Shown: positions 55,447-64,000 of the stretch, piece by piece
Layout of the letters: each line of letters begins with the position of its first letter
Position numbering within the stretch: the stretch's first letter is position 1
NCBI RefSeq assembly: GCF_900639865.1
Contig: NZ_CAAAHX010000003.1
Span: forward strand, 124,001-188,000
Source: Legionella gresilensis
Lineage (GTDB): Bacteria > Pseudomonadota > Gammaproteobacteria > Legionellales > Legionellaceae
Length of the DNA stretch: 64,000 bases
Direction of reading: 5' to 3'
The notes under the pieces: model-generated
Database searches by the model: none
Seen by the model: only the letters and a program-made list of their open reading frames with translations
What the model was told of the DNA's origin: nothing
Made by a program: the position numbers and the translations under genes

Positions 55447-56649
55447 ATGGGTGCTTATCATTATCAAGCGTTAACTTCAGCTGGAAATACAAATAAAGGT
55501 GTAATTGAAGCCGATTCCGAGCGTCAAGCTAGGCAATTATTACGCGATCAAGGTTTAATTCCCACCCAAGTTCGTGCTTTAACGAAGCAAACTGCAACAC
55601 CGCGTAGGCGAGACAAAATTTCTGCCCAAGACTTATCGCTATTAACGAGGCAGTTAGCGACACTTTTAGCAGCAGGTATCCCTGTAGAAGAATCTCTGCG
55701 TGGAGTAAGTGAGCAAACAGAAAAAGAGCGAGTTAGAGGGTTACTGATAGGTATTCGCGCTAAAGTACTTGAAGGCTATTCTCTTGCTCAAGCAATGGGG
55801 GAATTTCCTAATTCATTTCCTGAATTATATCGGTCTACTGTTAGCGCAGGAGAACAAACTGGCCGTCTAGACTTAGTTCTAGAAAAACTTGCTGATTATA
55901 CCGAAAATCAACAAGCTACTAAGCAAAAAATTCAACATGCCCTTATTTACCCTTCCTTGATGATTTTTGTTTCTATAACTATTATAAGTTTTTTATTAGC
56001 GTTTGTAGTGCCAAAAATTATCGAAGTATTTACTAGCAGTGGCCAATCATTGCCTGCTATGACTAAAGTGCTCATTATTCTTAGCGATTTTATTAAAGCC
56101 TATGGTTTATATGTGTTAATTACTTTTATCTTAATACTGATGGTATTTCGTAGAAGTTTAAAAAATTTAGTAATCAAAACAATATGGCATCGAATTTTAT
56201 TAAAAATTCCCATTGGATCTTATTTAGTACGATCAACAAATGTCGCGCGTTATATTCATACCTTTGGTATACTATTTTCTGCCGGAGTTAATGTATTAGA
56301 AACTATGCGTGTTTCAGCAAGTGTTGTGAACAATGTTGTTATGCGAAATGCTTTTGATATCGCGACAACTCGCGTACGTGAAGGTACCGGAATTAGTGTT
56401 GCTTTAAAAGAAACTCATTTTTTAAGCCCAATGGCGATTCATTTAATTGCTAGTGGCGAAAAAAGTGGGCAATTAGCGGAAATGATGGAACGCGCAGCAT
56501 CTCATTTAGATAATGAAGTTAAACGATTAATCGATACGGCTCTTACGCTTTTAGAACCAATGGTCATTATGCTTATGGGTGCTGTAGTGCTTTTTATTGT
56601 GTTAGCAACCTTATTGCCTATTTTTTCAATGGAGCAGTTAGTCACTTAA
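55447..56649 (+). CDS. lspF: Type II secretion inner-membrane platform protein LspF (GspF)
   Basis: A 400-residue protein with two T2SSF domains. The N-terminal part contains RRDKISAQDLSLLTRQLATL and LAAGIPVEESL; each domain ends in membrane helices, three in total (~residues 170-195, 215-235, 370-395). The repeat ILFSAGVNVLETMRVSA and IASGEKSGQLAEMMERAA are typical. GspF forms the inner-membrane hub that couples the GspE ATPase to pseudopilus growth. First gene of lspFGHIJK; lspE and lspD are elsewhere, as in Legionella, where lsp genes are split between loci. Confidence 0.95.
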   Translation: MGAYHYQALTSAGNTNKGVIEADSERQARQLLRDQGLIPTQVRALTKQTATPRRRDKISAQDLSLLTRQLATLLAAGIPVEESLRGVSEQTEKERVRGLLIGIRAKVLEGYSLAQAMGEFPNSFPELYRSTVSAGEQTGRLDLVLEKLADYTENQQATKQKIQHALIYPSLMIFVSITIISFLLAFVVPKIIEVFTSSGQSLPAMTKVLIILSDFIKAYGLYVLITFILILMVFRRSLKNLVIKTIWHRILLKIPIGSYLVRSTNVARYIHTFGILFSAGVNVLETMRVSASVVNNVVMRNAFDIATTRVREGTGISVALKETHFLSPMAIHLIASGEKSGQLAEMMERAASHLDNEVKRLIDTALTLLEPMVIMLMGAVVLFIVLATLLPIFSMEQLVT

Positions 56650-56704
56650 ACAGGTATTGATCAGTTAATGTTTATCATTTAGTAATTTACTCGCAGGAGA
56701 ATGT

Positions 56705-57124
56705 ATGAGGACACAAAAGGGTTTCTCGTTAATTGAAATCATGGTGGTGGTTGTAATATTAGGTATTTTAGCTTCTATCGTTGTACCTAAAATTATTAGC
56801 CGTCCAGATGAAGCGCGAGCTGTTAAAGCTAAGCAAGATGTTTTAGCCATTCAAAACGCACTCGATCTTTATAAATTAGATAACGGTTTTTATCCAACAA
56901 CTGATCAAGGCTTAATAGCCCTAGTAGAGAAACCTACCAGTAACCCTGCACCGCGTGATTGGAAACAATACTTAAAATCGGTACCCAAAGATCCTTGGGG
57001 ACGTGAATATTTGTATTTAAATCCTGGTGAACATGGTGAAGTGGATGTATTTACTTTAGGAGCGGATGGCCAACCTGGTGGTACTGGTAAAGATGCAGAA
57101 ATTGGTAACTGGGACACAAAATGA
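56705..57124 (+). CDS. lspG: Type II secretion major pseudopilin LspG (GspG)
   Basis: A 139-residue prepilin. The leader MRTQKG is cut after G6, leaving FSLIEIMVVVVILGILASIV with the +5 glutamate. The globular domain carries DNGFYPTTDQGLIALVEKPT and the calcium-loop region DPWGREYLYLNPGEHGEVDVFTLG. Polymerises into the periplasmic pseudopilus that pushes substrates through the outer-membrane secretin. A GCAGGAG site precedes the ATG. Its last ~30 bases overlap lspH. Confidence 0.96.
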   Translation: MRTQKGFSLIEIMVVVVILGILASIVVPKIISRPDEARAVKAKQDVLAIQNALDLYKLDNGFYPTTDQGLIALVEKPTSNPAPRDWKQYLKSVPKDPWGREYLYLNPGEHGEVDVFTLGADGQPGGTGKDAEIGNWDTK

Positions 57125-57593
57125 GCGTGGTTTCACCCTCATTGAAATATTAGTTGTAATTTTAATTATTGGCATTATTGCAAGTGTTGCCTTATTTGCA
57201 TTTGGCGATTTTGGTACAAGTAGAAGAATTAAACTTACTGCTGAGCAGTTTAGTGCGTACCTTAAGCTTGTCCAACAACGCGCTATATTAGAAATGGTAA
57301 CACTTGGAGTAACTATTAATAATGAAGGTTATGAAACTTATCGCCATAGCAATAATAGTTGGCAATCTATGCCTAAAAATAGTCTCATTTTCCATCGCTT
57401 CTTTCCAAAAGATACGGTTATCACCTTGAAAGCTCAACTAAAGAATAATATAGGTCCTAATATTATAATTACACCTTCTGGTAGTATGACTGAATTTACG
57501 TTGATATTCGGTACATCTGCCGAGCCAAATATAATAACGCTTATAGGCAAACATAATGGTGCTTTAACCTTTGATAATCAAAAAATGAAATGA
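57093..57593 (+). CDS. lspH: Type II secretion minor pseudopilin LspH (GspH)
   Basis: The processed helix GFTLIEILVVILIIGIIASV identifies a class III prepilin, cut after G13 if translation starts at the ATG at 57093 (MQKLVTGTQNERG). A start at 57066 would give a needlessly long leader; a TTG at 57105 would give a shorter one. The gene overlaps lspG by about 30 bases in another frame. The remaining ~140 residues are beta-rich as in GspH, ending TLIGKHNGALTFDNQKMK. Its stop overlaps the lspI start (ATGA). Confidence 0.9.
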   Translation: MQKLVTGTQNERGFTLIEILVVILIIGIIASVALFAFGDFGTSRRIKLTAEQFSAYLKLVQQRAILEMVTLGVTINNEGYETYRHSNNSWQSMPKNSLIFHRFFPKDTVITLKAQLKNNIGPNIIITPSGSMTEFTLIFGTSAEPNIITLIGKHNGALTFDNQKMK

Positions 57594-57985
57594 GAAATAA
57601 ATACTTTAACTACTATTTTCAGGACGGTTTTACCTTAATAGAAGTACTCCTTGCATTGGCTATCATTGCTATTGCCCTGACTGCTTTATTAAAAGTAACT
57701 GCTCAAAATGTTGCTAATACAGCGCGTATTAAAGATAAGACATTAAGTCATTGGATCGCCCTGCAAGGGGTAAATATGGTACAGCTTAAATTATTAAATC
57801 CTGCTTTAAATGAGGAAGTTACCCAAGTAACAACTATGCTTGGCCAACGCTGGTATTGGCGAGTTAAGATAACTAAGACCCCTATGAACGCTGTGCAAGA
57901 AATCCAAATTAAAGTGAGCAAAAATCAAGCTGGCCCCTTTAGCGAAGCGTTAACTGCTTATCGGTATTTTTATGAGCAAGTATAA
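57590..57985 (+). CDS. lspI: Type II secretion minor pseudopilin LspI (GspI)
   Basis: A 131-residue prepilin with a leader cut after G13 (YYFQDGFTLIEVLLALAIIA). GspI starts assembly of the pseudopilus tip with GspJ and GspK. Landmarks after the helix include KDKTLSHWIALQGVNMVQLK and QRWYWRVKITKTPM, the latter matching the conserved W-x-W of GspI. The start overlaps lspH by four bases and the end overlaps lspJ by 14. Confidence 0.93.
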   Translation: MRNKYFNYYFQDGFTLIEVLLALAIIAIALTALLKVTAQNVANTARIKDKTLSHWIALQGVNMVQLKLLNPALNEEVTQVTTMLGQRWYWRVKITKTPMNAVQEIQIKVSKNQAGPFSEALTAYRYFYEQV

Positions 57986-58682
57986 TTCTTCAAAACACAT
58001 AGCAAAGCTGCCAAAAAACTTTAGATGTAAAGATGGCACAAATCATAAGGGTATATCCACAAAATTTCAAAAGAGGTCAATTAACGGATTTACTTTACTG
58101 GAAATATTAATTGCTATTGCTGTATTTGCCATATTGGCTACCTTAACTTCTACTGCCTTATATTATGCATTCAATACGCGTGCCCGCGTTACCGAGCAAG
58201 CCGATCGTTTTACGAGCTTACAGTTAGCTATCAGCTTATTGGAAAGAGATAGCTTGCAAATAATCAATAGGCCAGTACGTGCCAATGAAATGCACTTATT
58301 TCCCGCCTTTATTGGTCAGGCAAGTTATTCGGAATTCACACGGGGTGGCCATGCTAATCCTGATAGCATGGAAAAAAGGAGTACTTTATTACGGGTAGGT
58401 TTATTGTGTAAAGATAATCAATTAATAAGGAGGACTTGGCCAAGTTTAGATCCAGCAAATAAAGATAAATATGACGATAGAGTTTTATTAGATAATTTAA
58501 ATAAATGTCAGTTTGCTTATTTAAATAAAAGCCTCCAAGTCTTGCCTAGCTGGAATGTAGGTACTGGTGAACTTGAGCAGGTCGAGCCATTACCTAAAGC
58601 TATTCAACTAACTTTAACACTTAACCATCGCGATAAGTTAAGTTTACTTTTACCTATTCCTAAGGCGCTATATGCAAGTTAA
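57972..58682 (+). CDS. lspJ: Type II secretion minor pseudopilin LspJ (GspJ), long leader
   Basis: A 236-residue prepilin with helix GFTLLEILIAIAVFAILATL, cut after G39 with glutamate at +5. The 39-residue basic leader is long; prepilin leaders are usually 6-15 residues. No ATG, GTG or TTG lies between the start and the cut site, so the long form seems real unless a CTG is used. The body has LAISLLERDSLQIINRPVR and the GspJ-typical GLLCKDNQLIRRTWPSLD. It overlaps lspI by 14 bases and lspK by 11. Confidence 0.9.
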   Translation: MSKYNSSKHIAKLPKNFRCKDGTNHKGISTKFQKRSINGFTLLEILIAIAVFAILATLTSTALYYAFNTRARVTEQADRFTSLQLAISLLERDSLQIINRPVRANEMHLFPAFIGQASYSEFTRGGHANPDSMEKRSTLLRVGLLCKDNQLIRRTWPSLDPANKDKYDDRVLLDNLNKCQFAYLNKSLQVLPSWNVGTGELEQVEPLPKAIQLTLTLNHRDKLSLLLPIPKALYAS

Positions 58683-59637
58683 GGACGTAAATATTCTTTC
58701 TTTTAATTTTTATAGAAAAGGGAGCGCCTTAATTTCAGCTTTATTCATTATGACTTTAGTTGCTATTGCTGCTACTGCCATGAGTATTCGCCTACAACTT
58801 GATATTTATCGTACCCAATTAACTATTACCAGCGATAAATTATACCTTGCTTCGCAAGTTGTTGCTTTTTGGGCTATGGGGGAACTTATTGATGTGAAAA
58901 ATCAATATACTATTGCCAATAATCACGGCAAAGTGAAAAATTTTCCTAAGCAGTATTCTTCTATTTATCCCAATGTTACCATCAGTGGCTCTTTGTATGA
59001 CTTACAAGCATTCTTTAATTTAAATAATTTAAGTGATAAAAATTACTATCCCGTTTTTTTAAAATTTTTAAGCAATGTTTTAACTAAAACGCCACCTCAA
59101 GAGCAAGAGCGCTTAGCTGTGGCAATTTTGCAATGGCTAACACCTTACACGCCAGGGCGCGGGAATGATGAATTTATTACTTACTATTTAAAACAAAAAC
59201 CACCTTATTATCCTAGTAAACAACTATTTCAAAGTGTGTCAGAGTTACGCTTAGTTCGAGGTATCACTGGTGAAATTTACCAGCAACTTAGCCCTTTTAT
59301 TACAGCGTTACCTACTGTTACCCCTATCAATATTAATACAGCGCCCAGAAAGGTATTAATGGCGCTAGGAAATAAATTTAGTGAGCAGCAAATCGCTGAC
59401 ATCATTAATGCTCGAGGGAGAACGGGTATTTTGAATGAACAAAAACTTAATCAATTATTAAAAAAATTAAATCTGCGTAGAGAGCTTATCACTATTGAAA
59501 GTGAGTATTTTTTAAGTATTGCCAATGTCAAAATAGATGATTTAAGTGTGACTAATTTTACTATTTTAAGACGAAGTAAAGACAAAGAAGGCAAATTGTC
59601 GGTTAATCTCATTGCTGAGAGCTTAAATACTTTGTGA
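58672..59637 (+). CDS. lspK: Type II secretion tip pseudopilin LspK (GspK)
   Basis: A 321-residue protein, the large pseudopilin that caps the pseudopilus. The leader ends YRKG17 and the helix SALISALFIMTLVAIAATAM lacks a glutamate at +5 (serine instead), as is normal for GspK. The body includes FNLNNL, LQWLTPYTPGRGNDEFITYY and TPININTAPRKVLMALG, with the helix-hairpin-helix-like stretch of GspK. Last gene of the lspFGHIJK operon. Loss of its end is excluded; it finishes normally at SLNTL. Confidence 0.93.
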   Translation: MQVKDVNILSFNFYRKGSALISALFIMTLVAIAATAMSIRLQLDIYRTQLTITSDKLYLASQVVAFWAMGELIDVKNQYTIANNHGKVKNFPKQYSSIYPNVTISGSLYDLQAFFNLNNLSDKNYYPVFLKFLSNVLTKTPPQEQERLAVAILQWLTPYTPGRGNDEFITYYLKQKPPYYPSKQLFQSVSELRLVRGITGEIYQQLSPFITALPTVTPININTAPRKVLMALGNKFSEQQIADIINARGRTGILNEQKLNQLLKKLNLRRELITIESEYFLSIANVKIDDLSVTNFTILRRSKDKEGKLSVNLIAESLNTL

Positions 59638-59831
59638 TTTAAACTCTCGCAGCACATAATAATTAAACCAATTAATGAATTAAATCTTGCATTAATCCCA
59701 TTTTTTCTAACTTTAATAAATTCTAAATTTAACTTTTGATATTATTTCAACCTATTTGTTATCGCGCCAGTTTAAATAGCATCAAGATTTTAAGTCTATA
59801 ATTTAGTAATTAAGTTTAGTTGGATTTTAAA

Positions 59832-61685
59832 ATGAAGATGAGATTTAATTATGACGGTTCGCTTGAGTCTTTTGTAGCTTATTATCGAGCTATTTTAACC
59901 GATGAAATAGAGGACCAGTCTTTAGAAGATACTCCCATCCCAATAAAATCTCGTGAAGAAGCGTTACAAGATTTCCATAGTCATTATAGCAAAACAGAAA
60001 TTTGGCGCCTATTTGTCGACGGCGCACTTTATACTATAAATTCTAATCAAGGGTGGTTGGACTATGAAGCGCGAGAAGGAGGAGCATTAAAAGCTTGTTT
60101 TCAGGGTCTGAATTTATGTACTTCTAATTTAGAAGCTCCCTTGACTTTAGACTATTTGAAAACACTACATCAAACTGTCACAAAAAATGTGACAGGTGAA
60201 ATGATTGAAGGACCACGTGGAAACTTTCGCTCAAAAACGCCACAGTTTACTCTTCAGCCTGAACGAAACACGCCAGAAGGCTTTCTAGACCTCATAAATG
60301 AAATTAACAAGGGCCCAAATGGCTATCTAAATGGCGCATATATACAATCTGCTTTGCATGGCATATTTGGAGCTGAAACTGTTAAAAACAATGATGGAAA
60401 AATCATACAAATTTCATTTGCTGATTATTTAAAAGAAAATCCTTCAGAAACAATGGAAACATTGGCAGCTAAACTAAGTACGGCACCTTTAGTTATTTAT
60501 CATGCACCGCCAACGGAAAGTATAGAGGAAGCATTAAATCGGGTCATTAACCATTATAATGAAGAAATTGTTAAAGCAAATACAATTACTAATAAACTCG
60601 ACATTATTGGTAAAACAGTTCAAGCTTTCGAGCGCATTCACCCATTTTGTGATGCTAATGGCCGTACCTTTGCAAACTTGTTGTTAACTCGCCTTTTATT
60701 ACAAAATGGTTTTCCACCAGCAACCTTGTTTGAGCCTAATCTCTTTGATGCTTTTGGTTACAATGCAGCTGTTTTGGCACGTGGTATTCTTAACACACTA
60801 GAAATTTATGAAAATCGAAATTTATTTAATTTTAGTACTGCAATTGAAATGGCTGATCAATTACCAACTTATTTAGAAACTTATGCTGAAGAATTAGCGC
60901 CTTTTACAAAGCCTGTTGAATTAAAAATAAAACTTCAAGAAATACTGAAAAAAGATGAAATATCTGATGAGGATTTCGCAGAATTCTTGCAAGAACTTTA
61001 TAAAGTACCGGATTTATTTGATCAAATTTATTATTTGAATTATCTAAATGGAAAAGAAAAGGTGGGTGAAGACAAAATTAAACCAATATATGATAATATT
61101 GTAAGCAAAATAATTGAGTTTAAAAACCTTCATACATATGATAATACAGAACGAATTGCAGCCAGTACAATTATAGAATGGCGATTAAGTTCCTTAGCAG
61201 AAATGAGAGGTCACCCTCTATCTTTAAATGATAGTATTTTATCTAAAGAACATATTTTCTTAGAGTCCTATAAATTACTAAATAATATTAACAATTTTAT
61301 TTCTGATGAAATAGCTAGGCTTTCAAATGGTTCTGAAAAATCAATTTCTTTACAGAAACTTATAAATATGATTTCGGATGCACAAACACGAAAACAAAAT
61401 CCTACTACCATTATTAAATATGCTGTGAAACATTTAGATATCTTATGTCATCATTCAAGGATAAACCCATTTGCGACACCGAAAAGTGAAGAAAACTGGA
61501 TAAAATTTAAACAAGAACATAGCAAAGCTGCAGAAAAAGTAGGTGGGTTAGGCATATTTAATACTCAACCACTTAAAAATAGTCGCGTTACAAATTTTAA
61601 AAATTATAGTCTGTTCTATCGTGGTAAAAAAAGTGAAAATCCACAACTTGAGCAAATAGAGATCTTAAGTAAAATTAAGCAATAA
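59832..61685 (+). CDS. Fic-domain protein, candidate effector
   Basis: A 617-residue soluble protein; ATG at 59832 chosen, with GGA seven bases upstream. The Fic core is IHPFCDANGRTFANLLLTRL, catalytic histidine at residue 270, preceded by the helix IIGKTVQAFERIHPF. Fic enzymes usually transfer AMP or other phosphate groups to target proteins. The motif keeps HPFxDxNGR, but the glycine before Asn is Ala and the second arginine of the NGRxxR pattern is missing (TFA). No inhibitory (S/T)xxxE(G/N) helix was recognised. Residues ~330-617 are helical and unassigned. Legionella has Fic effectors such as AnkX; this one has no ankyrin repeats. It stands alone downstream of lspK. Confidence 0.8.
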   Translation: MKMRFNYDGSLESFVAYYRAILTDEIEDQSLEDTPIPIKSREEALQDFHSHYSKTEIWRLFVDGALYTINSNQGWLDYEAREGGALKACFQGLNLCTSNLEAPLTLDYLKTLHQTVTKNVTGEMIEGPRGNFRSKTPQFTLQPERNTPEGFLDLINEINKGPNGYLNGAYIQSALHGIFGAETVKNNDGKIIQISFADYLKENPSETMETLAAKLSTAPLVIYHAPPTESIEEALNRVINHYNEEIVKANTITNKLDIIGKTVQAFERIHPFCDANGRTFANLLLTRLLLQNGFPPATLFEPNLFDAFGYNAAVLARGILNTLEIYENRNLFNFSTAIEMADQLPTYLETYAEELAPFTKPVELKIKLQEILKKDEISDEDFAEFLQELYKVPDLFDQIYYLNYLNGKEKVGEDKIKPIYDNIVSKIIEFKNLHTYDNTERIAASTIIEWRLSSLAEMRGHPLSLNDSILSKEHIFLESYKLLNNINNFISDEIARLSNGSEKSISLQKLINMISDAQTRKQNPTTIIKYAVKHLDILCHHSRINPFATPKSEENWIKFKQEHSKAAEKVGGLGIFNTQPLKNSRVTNFKNYSLFYRGKKSENPQLEQIEILSKIKQ

Positions 61686-61765
61686 TTCTTTATCTTTATT
61701 CAATAAATTCCTAGATTAAATACTCATCAAAATATTTTTTTAATTTTAACATATAAAATCGTATT

Positions 61766-62899
61766 TTATTCCCCCTCATCTCCACCCTCAGGAATAGCCC
61801 CTTTCTTTTTTAACTCCTGAAAAATTTGTTCACCTCGTTGTTTTTCCTGCGGCGTTAATTTAGTTTCCAGACGCGCTAGCTCATCGACAGCACCCTCATT
61901 TTTGTTATCCACAGCTAGCTTAAACCAAGCGTAAGCTTGAGCATTATCTTTAGTAACCCCTAAACCGGCTAGATATAAATAGCCAAGCTTTCCCTGAGCG
62001 ACAGGATCGCCTTGTGCCGCTGATTTTCCAAACCAATAAGCCGCTTGTTGATAATCCTTATCAACACCTGAACCACTCAAATATAGTTGACCTAACTCTG
62101 CTTGTGCTTCAGCATGCCCTCTTTCAGCAGCAGCTTGATACCAATAAGCAGCTTTTTTGGGATCAGTGGGTGTACCCAATCCATGTAAATATTGATAAGC
62201 TAAATAAGCTTGTGCATTACGATGACCTTGATTAGCTGCTTTTGAAAACCAATAAGAAGCTGCTTTCTGATCGGGAGCTATCCCAAATTTGCCGGTATAT
62301 AATAGACCTAAGCTGTATTCACCTTTAGGATCCCCTTGTTCAGCCGCTTTATTATACCAATACAGTGCTTTCTCTACATCTTTCTCAGTGCCTACTCCAG
62401 TCATATATTGATACCCAAGGTTAACTTGGGCCTTAGAATAGCCTTTTTCAGCTGCTTTTTTAAACCAGACAAATGCCTGCTGATCACTCGCTTGCACACC
62501 ATCCCCAGTAGCATACATAAGCCCTATATTACGCTGTGCAATTGAATTACCTTGTTCTGCAGCTTTCATATACCATTTAAAGGCTTCTTTAAAGTCTCGT
62601 TGTATGCCTTTACCATTATCATACATATAACCTAAGCTAAGTTGAGCTAAAGCATTATTTTTTTCAGCTCCTTTTCGATACCACTCAACAGCTTTAGCGT
62701 CATCTTGATTAACACCATAGCCATATTGATACATTCTGCCTAGAAGATACATCGCATCGTCATTGCCTTGTTTAGCCGACTCCATTAAATGAGGATAAGC
62801 TGTATTGTAATCCTCATTTTCAAAGGCCGTAAAACCGATGATCTCGTCTGCTAAAGCTACGTTTGCAAACAAACACGCAGCAATAATAAATGAACGCAT
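61766..62899 (-). CDS. Exported Sel1-repeat protein, LpnE-like
   Basis: A 377-residue protein with a signal peptide (MRSFIIAACLFANVALA) and eight Sel1-like repeats of 36 residues between ~residues 48 and 340, e.g. AQLSLGYMYDNGKGIQRDFK and AQGKLGYLYLAGLGVTKDNA. Length, export signal and repeat number match Legionella LpnE (375 residues, eight repeats), which aids host cell entry and vacuole trafficking; Legionella has several such paralogues and I cannot tell which this is. The charged tail ends EGGDEGE. It is convergent with the Fic gene and has the broken gene upstream. Confidence 0.85.
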   Translation of the reverse strand: MRSFIIAACLFANVALADEIIGFTAFENEDYNTAYPHLMESAKQGNDDAMYLLGRMYQYGYGVNQDDAKAVEWYRKGAEKNNALAQLSLGYMYDNGKGIQRDFKEAFKWYMKAAEQGNSIAQRNIGLMYATGDGVQASDQQAFVWFKKAAEKGYSKAQVNLGYQYMTGVGTEKDVEKALYWYNKAAEQGDPKGEYSLGLLYTGKFGIAPDQKAASYWFSKAANQGHRNAQAYLAYQYLHGLGTPTDPKKAAYWYQAAAERGHAEAQAELGQLYLSGSGVDKDYQQAAYWFGKSAAQGDPVAQGKLGYLYLAGLGVTKDNAQAYAWFKLAVDNKNEGAVDELARLETKLTPQEKQRGEQIFQELKKKGAIPEGGDEGE

Positions 62900-63036
62900 G
62901 CACGCTCCTTAGGATACGCCCCTTATCTTAAAGCGTAGGATATTCACAGTACAAATCAAATTTTGAGCAATATCCTTGATGAATTATCTAACTTATTAGT
63001 GTGAGTTAAAGTATAATAAGTCTTTCTTTTTGTTGA

Positions 63037-64000
63037 TTATCGTCGATAATTATTACTTTTATCTGAATTTTCAAAGTTTGATTCATAGGTAGAATTATCA
63101 TTTCCGTCTGCAATTTCAGCATTCTTTCTTGCAATAATATCTTTGATCCCCTCTATTATTTGTTCTGAACTTCCTAAACCCAGAATACCTTTTAATTGCG
63201 CATCTTTACTAATCCTTTCAATTAACCATTTAATAGACTGGGTATGAATTGAATATTTATCACCCGTTAGGTAAAATCTACGCTCAGCGCAAACTAAACA
63301 GAGCTTTTCCCACTCTTCTTTTATCTTATTTTTATCTTCTGCAGAAACATATGCATTTAAAATTCTAAGCATATTATTAATTGTTTCTTCTTTTCTATTA
63401 GCACTCTGCCTAAATAACTAATTATTACTAGCTTTTTTAGTTTGAATATCTGTTGTATGTAAGCTATTAAAACGATAATTAAGCCGTTCATCTAGAAACT
63501 TTTCAGCTTCATCTTGCCTGTCTTGAAACGCATCTAATTTTCTAATTACTTTAGGCTTTGCATAAATAGAATATCTATTATAATCTTCTTTTAAGAGTTC
63601 AAGCTGTACAGCGTCAGAGGCTTCATCAAGTAAAAGAATATCATTTTCTATGAACTTTTTTTGTAAACTTGGTGTAGCATATTTCAATAATGAATGATTA
63701 TTATTTATATATTCTTCTTGCTTTACTAGAGGTAATTCTTTAAATACACATTCTAATATCTCGTCTCTTATAGCACCTAAATTTTTAGCTAGCTCTTTTT
63801 TTATAAAATTCTAATTCATACTCACTAAGCTTGTATTTCTTCTTATATTCAATTACTTTAGCTTCTATGTAATTTTCTATAAAATTATTACGCGCTAAAG
63901 GCTCAACTATTAGGTTAATCAATTTTTCACTTTTAAGCTTATCTAAAAGAGAGGAAATCTCTCCTTTTTTTTAAATTTTTCAATTGCTTGAAAGTAATTA
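63037..64000 (-). pseudogene. Broken gene running off the right edge
   Basis: On the minus strand one protein can be followed from 64000 to the stop at 63037 despite three breaks. From the edge: NYFQAIEKFKKK, then a shift at an 8-base A-run (forward T-run 63965-63972), ISSLLDKLKSEKLINLIVEP, then a shift at a 7-base A-run (63796-63802), KELAKNLGAIRDEILECVF and KYATPSLQKKFIENDILLL, then an in-frame TAG at 63418-63420, after which the same frame continues LFRQSANRKEETINNMLRIL to the final NNYRR. Over 300 residues remain. Family not recognised; helical, charged, effector-like. The 5' end is outside. Two open pieces at 63418-63687 and 63037-63372 should not be read as separate genes. Confidence 0.7.

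Noticed and set aside
57066-57092. Earlier ATG for lspH
   Set aside because: Would give a 22-residue leader lying wholly inside lspG; the ATG at 57093 gives a normal 13-residue leader.
57069-57124. Frameshift or fusion between lspG and lspH
   Set aside because: Both reading frames end and start with complete family features; overlap between adjacent pseudopilin genes is normal.
1-64000. tRNA, rRNA, insertion sequences or prophage
   Set aside because: I looked in the spacers for cloverleaf ends, transposase motifs and phage genes and found none.

Overview
The window is an AT-rich, gene-dense stretch of a gammaproteobacterial chromosome that looks like Legionella or a close relative in the Legionellaceae. 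Three things point there. The core genes are gammaproteobacterial (mnmA, erpA, dnaQ, rnhA, rsfS-rlmH-mrdA-rodA, lpxB, htpG, glnA, fis). A glnA gene lies beside a type II secretion block lspF-G-H-I-J-K, an arrangement I remember from Legionella. Eukaryote-like genes (two ankyrin proteins, an F-box protein, a Fic protein, a Sel1-repeat protein) are scattered between housekeeping genes, as is typical of Dot/Icm effector repertoires. No Dot/Icm apparatus gene is in the window, so effector calls are inference. I saw no rRNA, tRNA, CRISPR array, insertion sequence or prophage.

Layout. 1-5300: end of mnmA, erpA, an L,D-transpeptidase, a decayed gene (1798-2594), dnaQ, rnhA and an aldehyde dehydrogenase. 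5319-8515: hutU-hutH, the first two steps of histidine breakdown. 8652-25939: accessory zone with an unknown 402-residue protein, a POT peptide transporter, a 1244-residue ankyrin protein, a divergent SHMT-like enzyme paired with a LysE-type exporter, an F-box protein, a Ycf48-like propeller, Ada, a second ankyrin protein, a PanE-like reductase, a small EamA protein and an LpxO-like hydroxylase. 26157-32840: cell-shape and lipid A block rsfS-rlmH-mrdA-rodA / rnhB / gnnA-like-lpxB. 32815-37335: a four-gene membrane operon (including an SDR-DoxX fusion) and an FAD-Rieske oxidoreductase, separated by a palindromic repeat. 37557-46522: selO, small and unknown genes, argE, fis, a secreted M4 metalloprotease and homoserine dehydrogenase. 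46953-50977: a two-gene operon of an unknown protein and a flavin oxidoreductase-methyltransferase fusion. 51069-59637: htpG with a readable heat-shock promoter, a DUF4124 protein, glnA and lspFGHIJK. 59832-64000: a Fic protein, a Sel1-repeat protein and a broken gene running off the right edge.

Functional links. The type II secretion genes and the M4 protease are probably exporter and substrate. Histidine breakdown, the peptide transporter, glutamine synthetase and homoserine dehydrogenase fit an organism living on amino acids. The strongest candidates for something undescribed are the SHMT-like/LysE pair (folate-site residues lost, PLP site kept), the flavin-methyltransferase fusion operon, and the effector-like proteins with unassigned regions. 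Two genes (1798-2594 and 63037-64000) are broken by several frameshifts plus an in-frame stop. Family names rest on motif recognition by eye; no database search was possible.
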